This document shows positions 20,692 to 32,955 of a stretch of DNA of 64,000 bases, piece after piece. The notes under the pieces were generated by a model. The model made no database searches, was not told where the DNA came from, and saw nothing but the letters and a program-made list of their open reading frames with translations. A program made the position numbers and the translations under genes. The stretch is from Ophiostoma sp. CBS 140.51 (lineage: Eukaryota; Ascomycota; Sordariomycetes; Ophiostomatales; Ophiostomataceae). Where the stretch lies: positions 1 to 64,000 of the forward strand of contig JANSLP010000155.1 of assembly GCA_029298735.1 (NCBI GenBank), written 5' to 3'. Every line of letters begins with the position of its first letter. Within the stretch, counting starts at the first letter, position 1.

Positions 20692-23600
20692 TCACTCAGA
20701 GATATCCATCAGTTCATCAAGCACTTTTTTTTCCCGCTCCGCCTTCTCTCTTTCCAGGTCCCGACGTCTCAACTCCTGTTGTTGTTCCACAAATTCATCC
20801 CACGTCATACCAAGTGTCTCCTTCATGTTCATGGGAACGATTTCTTCCCGGATGCCGATGTGCTTGACCCCCACTGACGGTCTGGCGCCTTTTCGAAGAA
20901 GCAATGCCATTAAGTTGGCTACCACTTGGGTGTTACTTTTTGATCTTGCAGCCAGTTGAAGAGCGGTCACACCGCTTAGTCTCTGGTTGATATCTGCTCC
21001 AAGATCGATGAGTTTCGATGCCTGTCGAATAGACAAGGAGTGTTTCGAGACATTTGATAACATTGTTCCCAAGCGGCGCGGACCAAAATCCGGTTGCAGC
21101 TCGTCCAACAACATTGCAAGATTCCTCCACCGGCGGCCAATCCGGTCAGCGTTCTTGATAATTCTCCAAGCTTTTGTGAGATAGTCGACAAGTCCTTTGC
21201 GCAGGGTTGGACGCACGGAATAGTATCTTAACCACGCAGCAAATGCAGCACCATCTGCGGCACTGATAACTGCGCGAGTTAGATCTCGTATGCTAATTTT
21301 ATAGTCCGGTTCCAAACGCTCCGTCACCCATTCCACCTTTTCTGGACAGGTGCTATTTATAGCGCTTTCCAAATGATGCACATCAAAGAATTCAGTGATT
21401 TCAGTACCTCTGAGCGCTTCGAATAAGGACAGCATCACCGGCATGGGCCAGTTTTCAATTGGATATATGTCAATCTCTTTCCCAACTCTCCAAGGACTCC
21501 ACGATGGCAAAGAACACAACTGTTGGACATAGCTGAGTGTAAAATCACTGTCCAAGTGTTTGTTCCGTAGGGCTTGTTTCAGGAGAGACACGATCTCGTG
21601 AGTCTCGAGGTTTCCCATGTTATCAAGGTCCACTTTTATGTTGACAATTTGCCTGTGGCCGCGCGTATCATCTGCGTGATACTCACGCATGGAGTCGATA
21701 TGCTGTTCCAGCATGCCCTTCGTCAGAAACGTGGTTCCATTAGAAGGACATTTTGGTGTCATACATTTTCACTCGCATCGATGGCTGCTTTCGTGTCCAT
21801 TGAGATCTTGCAGCAACTTAAACCCCAATAAACCAGAGATATTGGCACTTGTAGAGACGAAGTCCATAATGTGATCGAAGTCTGTCGACAGCTTGCGCGT
21901 TTTGGCCATTGCGAGTCAAGTTCAAAAGACGATAATGGACGTGAACGAGTATTTTAGACGTCCAGAGTGGATCTTGTTCAACCCATGAAGACCCATTTGC
22001 CACTGTTCGATCCCATTGACTATCGTCGTTGTGGAAAAGATGCGAGGCACAGAGTATTTCGAACCCTTGTTTTTGCTTTTCTTCAAAATGCTTCGAATGG
22101 AACGGCAGCCGATAGTTGTCGCCTTTTGTGGCCAGGCCAGCTCGACGGCCGTCGTTGGTATTAGTTGGTTTAAAGTCGATATTGTTCCCAGCTTTTGCCA
22201 GGACAGACAAGAATTTTCGAACTCGTTTAGGGACATGGCGTTGTTGGTAGAATGTAAGCAAAACAGATGGCCAACGTAATGCAGCGTAGTGTAGCAAGCG
22301 GTAGTGACCGGAAAGAATATTCTCATCCGTTTCCGTGGGATTATGGCCGGCACCTTCAAAATGTCCAAGAACACCAGAGAGATATGCCATCAGACACGCA
22401 GCAAGGTCTTCGTAGGCCAGGGACCGATCGATATAGCCAGAGACGAGATCACTAAAGATGTATGTGGTGGCAGTAAAATGGACAAATTGGAGCCGGTCAC
22501 CATCGATGACCTCCACAATAGGTCCACAGAGGCGGACAAAGTCATCATTACCAAGGACGCGAGGTGTGGTGAGTCGCTGCGTCTTGTAGTATGTTATGTC
22601 GATGAGGATGGCTTGTTCCATCTCAAATGTGGTCAGGGGTGTCGGTGCACACTCGATCCATCCTAGCACCTTGCGGCATTTGGCCTTTACTCCAACACTT
22701 GCTCCATTGATGCGGTCAAGAATAAGGCGATAACTGACAAAAAATTGTGGTTAGCGATGGTTTCACAATCATGAGTGATGATGGTTTTCTCCTTTATTTT
22801 GAATACTTACGCTTCGTCTAGATCTTTGGGTAGTACGTTGAGCTTCGCCTTGATCTCCTCTATGCTGGAAACATCGTCGAGATCTGCAAGGACGATCCGT
22901 ACATAGAGAAACATTCCTATGATTTATTCGGTGAGTCTCGGTTGAGTTAAATCACAAGTCAGGTAACTAGCTCACCTTCTGCCTGCCGATGAAGATTCTG
23001 GAGAAGCCTCTGAACCTCCAATTTTGTCTCTACCAGTGACCCCGCGGGCAGAAAACTATCTTTACATGCGATGGTTGACGTACGCTTCGATGCTGTGTTC
23101 ATTATTGGCGTTGACGCAGATGGCTTTTGCTTTCTGTTTTTTGGCTGTTGCGGCAATGTCGTGCTCTTCGCGACTGATGACCATAATGCGCAGATTGGCA
23201 CATGCGTCAGCAATGACGCAAAGCTGACGTAAAAGCTGCAAACGTTCGGTCTCTTCCATTTCGTCTATACCATCGACGACAATATAGGACGGTACGCTAT
23301 ATTCTGCCCCGCTCATTGGCAGGAGAGTTGCTTCAATAAGTTCTGTAATCCGCGTCACAGAGCCCCTCAAGTCGCTCATCTTGGACTGTATGAGAAAACA
23401 CTGAAGATCTGGATCGTCTTCGACGACCTGGAACAACAATGCCTTAAGAACCGACAAGGTGGTGAGACCCAGTTTCGAAGTGTGATTAATCAAGCCATAC
23501 AGCACGGGGCGGCTGTGGGACTCAACCTTCATCTTTAGTCGAATATGATCAACAGCCGCAGCGGCGACATGAGATTTTCCTGATCCGGGAATGCCGTGTA

Positions 23601-24557
23601 GGTAAATCCACCGTGACGGCACCAGACCCTTAGTCAGATCGGCCCATCGATGAAAATTTCTGTTATCAAATAGCCACTGAGCTGTCCCTGCGAGACAGTT
23701 TTCTTGGTACCACGCCAGCCGCTCATCGTACGTCTCTGGGGCAATAACCGCACGCAGAGACATCCATTCCTGGTGATGTTGTTTAGACCTAATGCTCGTG
23801 AGATTTGCGCCAAGTGATACACGAGACTGCCGGGCCTCCTGAATGTGTATGATAGCAGCATGGCTGTGGACTAGCTCGGCGTGTTTCTCCATGCTACCAA
23901 CAATTCTTTCGAGGTTGGGACGACATCTGGGCCACAGGATGTCAAGTGCGAGACGGTGTTCTACATGGGAAAGGGGGCAGTTAGTTCTATAACTTGATTC
24001 TTCCACAAACAATGCTGAAAAATTAGTTGAGAAGACGCTCACTTACTTGTTTTTCGTGCCAGCCCTATTAAAACTTGATAAAAATCGAGGAGGTTTTCGA
24101 AGAACAACACTAGCGCTTCACCGAGCTCGGCTCGGTCCGGAAATGCCGTCTCTAGCGCCTGGAATTGTGGAACGACGTGCCCAACACGTTCCATCGTCTC
24201 GGTGATTGTATCAAACAACTGCCCGAATTCACTTGCCCACTTCAGAATCAACTTCACCGGTCCCCAAATGAGCGCGAGGATCTCGGGTTTGACTGAAACG
24301 AACACTTCAACTGTTGAACTGTATGTTCCAAGCACGTCGAGAAAGCAGGCGATTCGTCCCATATGTCGCTGATTGCCGTTTTTCGCCATGTTTTGTTAGA
24401 TGGCAATCATGTCCATGTGTAGCTCCTCGGCAGTACGCACCGTCTGGATCTCAGCAAATGCAGATTCATCACCAATTTTGTTGATAAAGGATTGCCACAC
24501 TCTCTCGAAGGCACGAGAAACATGGCCGCCAACAGCGGCGTTTGCAGGGTCTGCCAT
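20692..24557 (-). pseudogene. NACHT-domain NLR (STAND NTPase), broken
   Basis: Relic of a fungal NOD-like receptor. In order from 24557: an N-terminal helical domain (FERVWQSFINKIGDESAFAE, then STVEVFVSVKPEILALIWGP, typical of fungal NLRs); NACHT with Walker A WIYLHGIPGSGKSH and Walker B YIVVDGIDEME; winged-helix part (MFLYVRIVLADLDDVSSIEE, then YRLILDRINGASVG and VLGWIECAPTPLT); a cysteine/histidine segment after LRLYKC; and a C-terminal ankyrin-like stretch (LIDLGADINQRLSGVTALQLAA). Introns near 24040, 22975, 22800 and 22740 keep good splice sites. Lesions: in-frame TAA at 24396-24398; a frameshift after AYVNHR near 23065 (CKDSFLPAG continues in another frame); a frameshift near 21806-21830; TGA at 21769-21771. 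NLRs act in nonself recognition and programmed cell death. Confidence 0.85.
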
Positions 24558-25071
24558 TGTTTTGTGGCATCGGCGTGCATTGGGCTCGATGAATGGTTCA
24601 TGGCATCGAAAACAACGATGCAAATTTAGGGAGGCGGGGGGAGAGACGGCAACTTTCTTTTGTTGCGGGAGGGGGAAAAAGTACGGCGTGTAATCTATGG
24701 AGTACCATTGGCGCAGACTCTTTTCTGCGTTCTGCCTTGGCTGTGGCCATGATGGTTCAGGCAACCTGGGGGGGGGCAGTGCTATTTCTGACACGTTTCA
24801 ATTACAGAAGCCGCCCCCAGCAAAAAGACTGGCTCCGTCCAAATGCTGGATACAGCTGACTGCTGTTGCCCAAAGAGATCTTCCATAATGCACGTCACGT
24901 GCCAAGTAGGGGGCGGCTGAGATATTTTTGTCTCCGGTTGAACAGAACATTATCGTCACAATCTACTCCGTATCTCTTCTGGGCTCTACATACCATATCC
25001 CTCATCCACATCATCTCCTCATTCTACACCGTTGCCGTCATCTACATTGTCGCCGTCTTTCTGATCCCAAA
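24558..25071. promoter_or_regulatory. Shared promoter of the broken NLR and SNF2 genes
   Basis: 514 bp between divergent starts. It includes the TACTCCGTAT motif (24964-24973) and a CA/CT-rich leader before the SNF2 start. No coding potential recognised. Confidence 0.4.
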
Positions 25072-28000
25072 ATGCCCCCGCAAAAAAAGCTCCCTAAAAC
25101 TACAGACTACTATGATATTATCACCAGAGAGCGGCGAGAACGAGACCAACCAGACGATTGGGGTAGTCCACTGTGGCGTCTACCTTGGCTAAGTAGCCCT
25201 TCGCCAGTTCATGAAAGGCCAAAACATCGTCGTGTCCAGATAGCAAGTACCGACAGAGTAAGAACGGACGCAAATCGTCCCAAGCACGGCCAGCCCAGTG
25301 CGCGGGCCCTAGGTCACGACGTCATCGATATCGAAGACAGCGACATGGAAGTCATCGTGATCGACGATAGCGAGCCCGAACTTGACAACACCAAAGACAG
25401 CACCAGAAGTCGGGAGATCGATCAGTGGGTGATCGAGAAACGCGAAAGGATCCTAGCTCCCATTTGGTAGCCAGAGGAGCCGCGTCCATACGATGTCTGC
25501 TTCGGCATGGTCAGTTTCGAGGCTTAGTTTACACCGACTTCGCTATACGTATGTCACTTAGTCTTATACTAACAAAAATATCCCAGATCTACAAACAGAT
25601 CATGGTCTCGAGTTTATATAATGTCGAAGGGACATGCACACCTTGCACCCTCAGAACCTCGGCGCATTTCCTTCGAGTGTGGATCGATACAAAACCGTTT
25701 GGGCACAAGAAAATTGTTGCGATATTTCATTCACTGGCATTATTTTATCTTGTGAACAAGCATGGTGGAAAGCTGATTGCTTCAATGTGCAGCAAAACGT
25801 GTACACGAGCCGAGGAAATGGCGTCTTCTTTTTCGTATGATGTAGCGCGATTGCTCCGCATTGTCATTTATGGCCTCAAGAAAACAAGCGCGGAGGTAGT
25901 CAGCATTCTCTCCAAAGAGAAACTCTTTCTTCAGCATCCAAGTCGGAACGACCTTGACCAAACAACACATCCTTTCCTGCCCTACTTCAACCCGCAGTAC
26001 CTGTTGTCGCCTGTACTAGAAAGTGATTCGGCAACCGGTCTCATAATGCCTCCAGTGGCGGACCTGAAAACCGGCCCATGCTGCAGACCCGATAGTGAGG
26101 CATTGGATGAATCTTTGGTGCCATTGCCAAAACTATCAGACTCGGAAACAAAGGATATGCTCGCTATCTTCGACTCTGCATTCTCTATGCAGAATGTATC
26201 GACCAACCTGGCGCAGAGCGGCCGCATTTCATCACGACTTAAGCGGTAAGATATCTTTTATGAACACACTACAGAAACTGCACTACAGTTCTAAGGTACT
26301 AATAGACACCAGTCATCAACTCGAAGGATTAGCAGTCATGGTGGAAAAAGAAACTGCCACAGGTGACAAGACACGTTTTCCAAGCCTCTGGGTACCAGTG
26401 GTGCGAAATAGTGAAACAATGTAGGCCATTCATCATCGCCAGTCCATATTTCTCACTCAAACTGAAAGTTACATGCTTTAGTTATCAAAATATTGTCACG
26501 ATGAGTACAGAAACACGACCAACTCCCACATTTGGCGGGGTTCTTGCGGACGTGAGTTTCTACCGATGCGGATTCTCTTTTTTCATATTTGTTGACGATC
26601 AATAGGATATGGGGCTTGGAAAGACATCGTCGTGTCTGGCTCTCATATGTCACTCATTGGACAATATTGGTGACGGCACCATGACGATTGGCCGTCCAAG
26701 AGCCACTCTCATCGTTGCACCCAAGTCAAGTATGTCGACTAAGACTACCACCAACGCTCCGCTATATTAACAAACTTATGTTTTTCTTATACTGCACTAA
26801 TACTTCTCGTCAGCAATCCACAACTGGGAAAGCCAAATCAAAACGTGGGTAATCAGGTGTGCTCCTAGGACATTTAACGTGCAAACTAACAATCTCCATT
26901 AGTCACATCAAACCTCAAGCAATCAATTATGTCATCTATGTTGGACCAAGGCGACACAAACTTGTATCTGCACTGTCCTCCAACGACATTGTGTTGACCA
27001 CTTATGAAACGTTGCAATCGGATATGTCTGCAAGCGGACATTTCGCAAAGGAGGAATGGGCAAGAATAGTTCTTGATGAGGGTAGGTTGTCTCCCGTGTT
27101 TTCCAACTTGTCCCATCCAACAGTTAAGGACATAACTGATGATCATTAAAGCCCACAAAATTCGAAACACGAAGTCGAAAATCTTCGAGTGTATTTGTGC
27201 ACTACAGTCCACCTATCGATGGTGCTTGACTGGTACCCCAATGCAGAACTCTCTCGATGACTTTGGCACGCTTTTATCCTTTCTCCGCATCCCACCATTT
27301 GAAGACACAAAGTCGTTTACACGATATGTCCTACAATCAATAACCAAATTTCAGTCTACCGGGGGTCGGCGCGGCAGCTACACGACCAGCGACCTTCTTA
27401 AAGGCATAGTGGCAGCGACATGCCTTCGGCGTACTAAGAAAATGTTCTCAGTCGATCTCTTCTTGCCACAAAAGCTAGAGCGTGTTGAGACCATCGACAT
27501 GGACCAGCCAGACCGCGTGCTATACAACTTTTCCAGACGCTTTTCCTTCATGGCAGCCACTGCAAACAACAATAGTTCCGAAACATTTGCGACTGGTACT
27601 GCTCCACGGGGCTCTAGGGCAGGGTTAGAGGCGGGTACCAAACTACCGCAAAATACGTCTCCCCTCTCACTAATATCCACTTTACGGCTTGTTTGCGACC
27701 ATGGAGAAGCCCTACTGTCAACAGATGCCCAGTCCGCGTGGCAGAACCGTGACCGCGGTATGCTGTCGCTTCATGTTCTCACTGAGGTTGGCATGACGCG
27801 CTGTGCTAGTTGTGAGCGTGACATTGAGGAGCTTGACACTTCCGAAGCCGGTCTCAAGGAGTTCTCCTGCAGCCATGTTCTTTGCCATGCCTGCAGCACG
27901 GGTAACAGAGAGGTTATCAACGTTAAACAGGGCAAAGTTGGAATGAAGCGAACACGCACAGTGATGGATGCTGGTCATCGAGAGCTATGTCCTATATGCG

Positions 28001-28821
28001 ATGCTGGTCCTGCTAGTGTCGGTCATCCGGGCAAGCTACAGAATATCGGCCAAACTTCTTCTACTTCCCAGCAGGCTCCACATCCACCGTCTGCGAAAGT
28101 GAAACCTCTTCTTCGCAACATCAAGAAAAGAGACAATCCCGATTCCTCTACCAAGCAGTAAGTCCCAATCCATACTTCGTTTGTGAACAGCGGCAGGGTG
28201 TGGCTAACAAAACAGTGTCGTCTTCAGCTACTGGACAAGGATGCTGGACCTCATTGAGGAGGCTCTCAACAGAGAAGGACTATCTTTCTGCCGCATCGAT
28301 GGCCAGTCCTCACTCCAACAACGACGACAAGCTCTCGACACCTTTGGGGCTTCTGATGGCAAGCACCGTGTCATGCTGGCCTCTATCGGTGCAGCCGGAG
28401 AAGGCATAGATCTCACCGCAGCCAGTGTCGTGCATCTCGTTGAACCGCACTGGAACCCCATGGCCGAGGCGCAGGCTATCGACCGCATCCACCGGATAGG
28501 ACAAACGTGCGACATCGAGGTCATTCGCTACATTGTCAAAGACTCCGTGGAGAATGTGAGTTTCAATTTAGTTCTTCTTCTATTCATTTTGATCATTCAT
28601 TAGAGGTGGCTAACGTGCATACACATTTCAGTATGTCCAGTGGGTCCAGAATCAGAAGCTGAAGATGTTCGAAGATGCAATGTCGTCCCACAGCGCTTCT
28701 GCCAAAGCAGACAATGAACGTTTTAAGGTACGTCCACTGCCATGTGCTATTTGGGTTTATGAACTCGACCTGTGCTAAGCGAAGTGCTGTTTAGGAACTT
28801 CTTACGTATTTGAAATATTAG
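25072..28821 (+). pseudogene. SNF2-family helicase/ATPase, Rad5/HLTF (SMARCA3)-like, probably broken
   Basis: Multi-exon DNA-translocase gene. Recognisable: N-terminus from ATG 25072; EERPYD-like segment with CFGMV; IVIYGLKKTSAEVVSILSKE and LFLQHPSRNDL...YFNPQYLL, typical of this subfamily; RHQLEGLAVMVEKE; GGVLAD/DMGLGKT (motif I, split by an intron); IVLTTYETL; VLDE/AH (motif II, split by an intron); WCLTGTPMQNSLDD (motif III); a RING-like insert (CASCERDIEEL...CSHVLCHAC...CPIC); SYWTRMLDLIEEAL; and the C-terminal helicase lobe with GAAGEGIDLTAAS and QAIDRIHRIGQ. Two in-frame TAG codons (25468-25470, 25525-25527) interrupt the second conserved block, and no GT-AG intron removes them. The remaining exons look intact, so translation from a later start is possible. 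Family members act in DNA damage tolerance. Confidence 0.72.
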
Positions 28822-30787
28822 AAGACAATGGAAATCACAGTAAACTTTTTTGGGAGGGTGGGGGATGTTTGGTGGTGTAAATCGATTTCCAAGGCGTGGG
28901 CCGTGGGCCGGCTATTGCGTTCACGGGTTTTTTTTTTAATAAAACAATTGTTTCGATATCCGTCTGTGCCATGTAATTAGATAAGAAAAAAAATCATAAG
29001 CAAGATGAATTAAAAAAAGTGGGAGAGGTGATGTATCTAATTGATATGACACAAAGCGAAAAAGAGAAGGAGTTGATGAAAACAGAACGAATGTGAGCCC
29101 GTTTAGCATCAAGAATGACTCTGGTATGTTTTGTTTCCTTTCTGATATCCCGTGCAAAGCCAGCAGGTCCCCAACAAGCAGAAGAGCCGCGCGGTGCGAC
29201 CACGCGACGAGTGCCGACAGCCGGGGAGGGCCCCGCCCCCGCATTTCACATGGTTTTGAGCCCTGACAACTCCAGTTCCTGGCCCCCATTTTGTCAGCCC
29301 TTTTTTTTCCAACCCATTCACTTCATCTTTTTTTTTCATGCTGGTCGCTCGCGGTCCTTTACTTGGCGTCCAATGGTTCTGTGGTGTGGCTGGGGATGCC
29401 TGCTGCCCTGAGGCTCACATGTTAATTGCCCCGTTTGTTAGCTCTAAATTCGCTCGCTAATTCATGCAATGTCACAAGGAAGTAAGCATTGATATGGGTC
29501 ATCACGTTCATTTTCCAGGGCGCTTATACACCGTGAACCTGGGCATGCCCGGCCACCAAACCATATCGGGAACAGCTGCGGAGAAGGGACGACACCCTCA
29601 GTGGGAGGCGCTAGGAGCTGTTTTTGATCTCATCGTTTGCCCATCGTCGCGATCGTTTTCCATACGATGCATTGGCTTAAGTGTCCCCTGCGTTGGCACA
29701 ATGGGCAGAAGAAAAGCTTCTTTTTACGAGGAAAGCCGTTGATGATGTTTGTAAATACAGAACGGAACGCACAATGCACCATCACGAGTCAGTGCCATGC
29801 TACTGCATGCCGAGGTTTCTGAGTGGACGAAGTTGGGGCCTCGTAGCATTTTTTTGGCACACCCCTGCCCGATATCAAATGCCATATAGCCCACGCCATA
29901 CACAATTTCTTTTTGATTATTCTCTCTCTTTGTCTATTTCCCCTCCCCCGCTATTTCTCCATGCCGTCCATTCCATCCACGCCATCTGATCCCTCCACAT
30001 CCCTCCACGCCCTGCACACACCATCACCAGAAGCACCCCGTGGGGAAGTGGATTAGACATGTGAAGACGGGCTATCAAAGAGCTGTTATTATCACGGACC
30101 TTCTGTCATCTACCAGACCCAACCAAGCCAAGCTTGAAAAGAACGCAGCGCCAGCGGAACGACGGGGTAGATTGCGGAGTACATACACACAAATCACATA
30201 TGCACCAATACAAAAGCGACGCCAACACGCGCCCTACGGCAGCGCACCGGAGCGACAGGGGTCGTCCGGGACTAGAAAGCGAACGGAACGCGGGGTGCTT
30301 TGACGAATCGAGTAACATCTCCACGCCGGCGTCCATTAATAAGAGGAAAAATAAGAAAGGCACGAGCTTGAATGTGCACAAATTTAAAGCAAAAAACGCC
30401 CAAAAAAATCGACGAAAAAACGACAAAAAAGACTAAACCAAACGTTGTTCCGTAGATTGCAGCGACTGCTGCTTGACCGCTTCAAAATCGACCCCCATTT
30501 GACTCCACGTGCCTGACTATTTCCGCCAAACTCCAAAAAGGTTGCCAAAGAAAGCGAGGAAAATGTGACGATAAAAAATAAGTGATCATGAGGCTCACGG
30601 GATGTTCCGTTATTCCAAAAAATACGAATACGGCATCGTGTAGAGAAAATAACTATTTAAGAGGTGCTGCTGCGCCATTCGTGATATCGTCAATTGTTGT
30701 AGATACGGCCTCACCCCTGCAAGAATTGACAACCTGTATCCCCCCGTGTCCATCATACTCTTTGGTTTCCACTTCTCCATTTGCATC
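28822..30787. other. Intergenic region, about 2 kb
   Basis: No gene recognised. It holds homopolymer runs (T and A tracts near 28930 and 29310), a C/T-rich tract around 29930-30030 and a TATA-like CTATTTAAG at 30653-30661 that may serve the carboxylesterase downstream. Several reading frames of about 100 codons lack any family signal. Confidence 0.45.
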
Positions 30788-32593
30788 ATGACTGGCTTCT
30801 CTGCCCGTCTTGCCCTCGCGGCACTTGCCGTGGTTGGCACCGTGTCCGCTGCCCCGGCCCCCAACCCGGTCATCAAGGAGCGGGCCACGTCCGTTACCAT
30901 GGTGCTGCCCCTGGGTACCGTGATTGGAACGTCGTCCAATGGCGTCGAGTCTTACAACTCCATCCCCTATGCCCAATCACCGGCCGGTGTCAATCGTCTC
31001 AAGCCCCCTGTCAAGCTGACCACGTCGTATGGCGTGCTCGATGGCACCGGCCCTGCAGCGGCCTGCCCGCAGTTTGTCGAGAGCACCAGCGGGTCGTTTC
31101 TTGCTGAGGTGCTGGGGACATTGGCCGACAGTCCGTTTATTCAGACGGTTACCGGCCAGACGGAGGACTGCCTGACCATTGACGTCTATCGTCCAGCCGG
31201 AACCAAGACCACTGACAACCTTCCTGTTCTATTTTGGATCTTCGGTGGTGGCTTCGAGGTGAGTTCACATACACTGCTGGGTATTCGAAATTTGTCGATG
31301 TCGGTCCTTTACTGACGACACTCTCCACAGCTCGGATGGACATCCATGTACGACGGTGAGGGCCTCGTTGCCAACAGCATCACTCTCGGCAAGCCAATGG
31401 TGTTTGTTGCTGTCAACTACCGTGTTGGTGGCTTCGGTTTCCTGCCCGGTGCTGAGGTTCTGGCTGCTGGTGCCTCAAACCTCGGTCTGCTCGACCAGCG
31501 TCTTGGCCTTGAATGGACAGCGGACAATATTGGCTACTTTGGCGGTGATTCTAGCAAGGTCACGATCTGGGGCGAAAGTGCGGGTGCGATTTCCGTGCTC
31601 GACCAGATGATCCTCTACAACGGCAATATCACATACAACGGTAAGGCACTGTTCCGTGGTGCCATCATGGACTCTGGCTCCATTGTGCCGGCGGACCCTG
31701 TTGACTGCCCCAAGGGCCAGGCCGTTTACAACCAGGTTGTTTCTAAGGCTGGCTGCTCGGGCTCTACAGACACCCTCGCTTGTCTGCGTGCTGCTCCTTA
31801 CACGACCTTCTTGAACGCCGTCAACTCGGTCCCGGGCATTCTGTCCTACAGCTCCGTCGCCCTGTCGTACCTGCCGCGTCCCGATGGTGTCGTTCTGGCT
31901 GACAGCCCCGACGTGCTGGTGACAAGCAACAAGTATGCCGCTGTGCCTATGATTATTGGTGATCAAGAGGACGAGGGCACTCTGTTCTCGCTTTTCCAGA
32001 GCAACATTACCAACACGAACCAGCTCGTGACCTACCTGTCGGATTACTTCTTCCACGACGCTACTACGGCCCAGATGCAGGCCCTTGTCGCCACTTACCC
32101 AGACAACGCTAGCTCTGGCTCGCCTTTCAACACGCTCATCCTCAACGAGATCTACCCCGAGTTCAAGCGTCTGGCCGCCATTCTTGGTGACCTCGTCTTC
32201 ACCCTGACGCGCCGTGCCTTCTTGACCGCCACCTACAAGCTCAACCCGTCGGTGCCCAGCTGGTCGTATCTGGCCAGCTACGACTACGGTACTCCCATTC
32301 TGGGCACCTTCCACGGCAGTGACTTGCTCCAGGTGTTTTATGGTATATTGCCCAACGCTGCCAGCAAGAACATCCACAGCTACTACTTCAACTTCTTGTA
32401 CAACCAGGACCCAAACAACGCCGCCGGCGGTACTAGCGTCACGGCCAGCAAGGTCAGCCTGAACTGGCCGCAGTGGGGTGTGGGTAACCAGCTGGTGCAG
32501 TTCTGGGCCCTGACCTCGAACCTGATTACCGACAACTTCCGTAGCTCCAGCTTCTCGTGGATCCAGGCAAACATTGCTTCTCTGCACATTTAG
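30788..32593 (+). CDS. Secreted type-B carboxylesterase/lipase
   Basis: Extracellular alpha/beta-hydrolase of 577 aa in two exons, 30788-31258 and 31331-32593 (72-bp intron, GTGAGT...CCACAG). A signal peptide is evident (hydrophobic [17 protein letters not shown], cleavage near residue 21). The fold signature follows: [28 protein letters not shown] (type-B signature 2), oxyanion-hole loop FGGGFELG, nucleophile elbow GESAGA with Ser near 240, acid residue in DQEDEGTLF, and histidine in TFHGSDLLQ. Paired cysteines (AACPQF/EDCL and DCPKG/AGCSG) fit two disulfides of the Geotrichum-lipase/cholinesterase-like family. Likely role: breakdown of esters or lipids outside the cell. No in-frame lesions; GC-rich third positions contrast with the neighbouring relics. 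Confidence 0.92.
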
Positions 32594-32955
32594 TTGATTG
32601 TGTCGAGTATTGTTGTCTGATTTGAGAGTGATGATGGTTGTTATGAGCGATGACAGTGGATGCAAATACGTTGGAATTCTTTGTACATATTAATGATTTT
32701 CTGGTATGTTTTCTGGTGATGTTATGTTTATGCTTAGTTTATGCGTTATGATATTTGTGTATTTACAGTTGAAAGCGATTATTATTCTTACGCAGTCTAT
32801 GTCTATTGACAAATTTATTTAAACTACTCAATCATGAACTGATCTTATTTACTTTATTTATGTTTATGCCAATGAACTATCTATATTATAATATAAGGTA
32901 CTTCAATAGTCCCTAGGTAATAAAAGGCCGAAAAGGCAAAACTATACCTGCTACA
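32594..32955. other. Convergent 3' intergenic space, AT-rich
   Basis: Between the stops of the carboxylesterase and the aminotransferase. AT-rich with several TTTAT/ATTAAT elements that could serve 3' end formation for both strands; no gene. Confidence 0.5.

Noticed and set aside
31475..32665. 396-codon minus-strand frame opposite the carboxylesterase
   Set aside because: Shadow of a GC-rich real gene; translation has no family motif and the opposite strand carries the complete catalytic triad.
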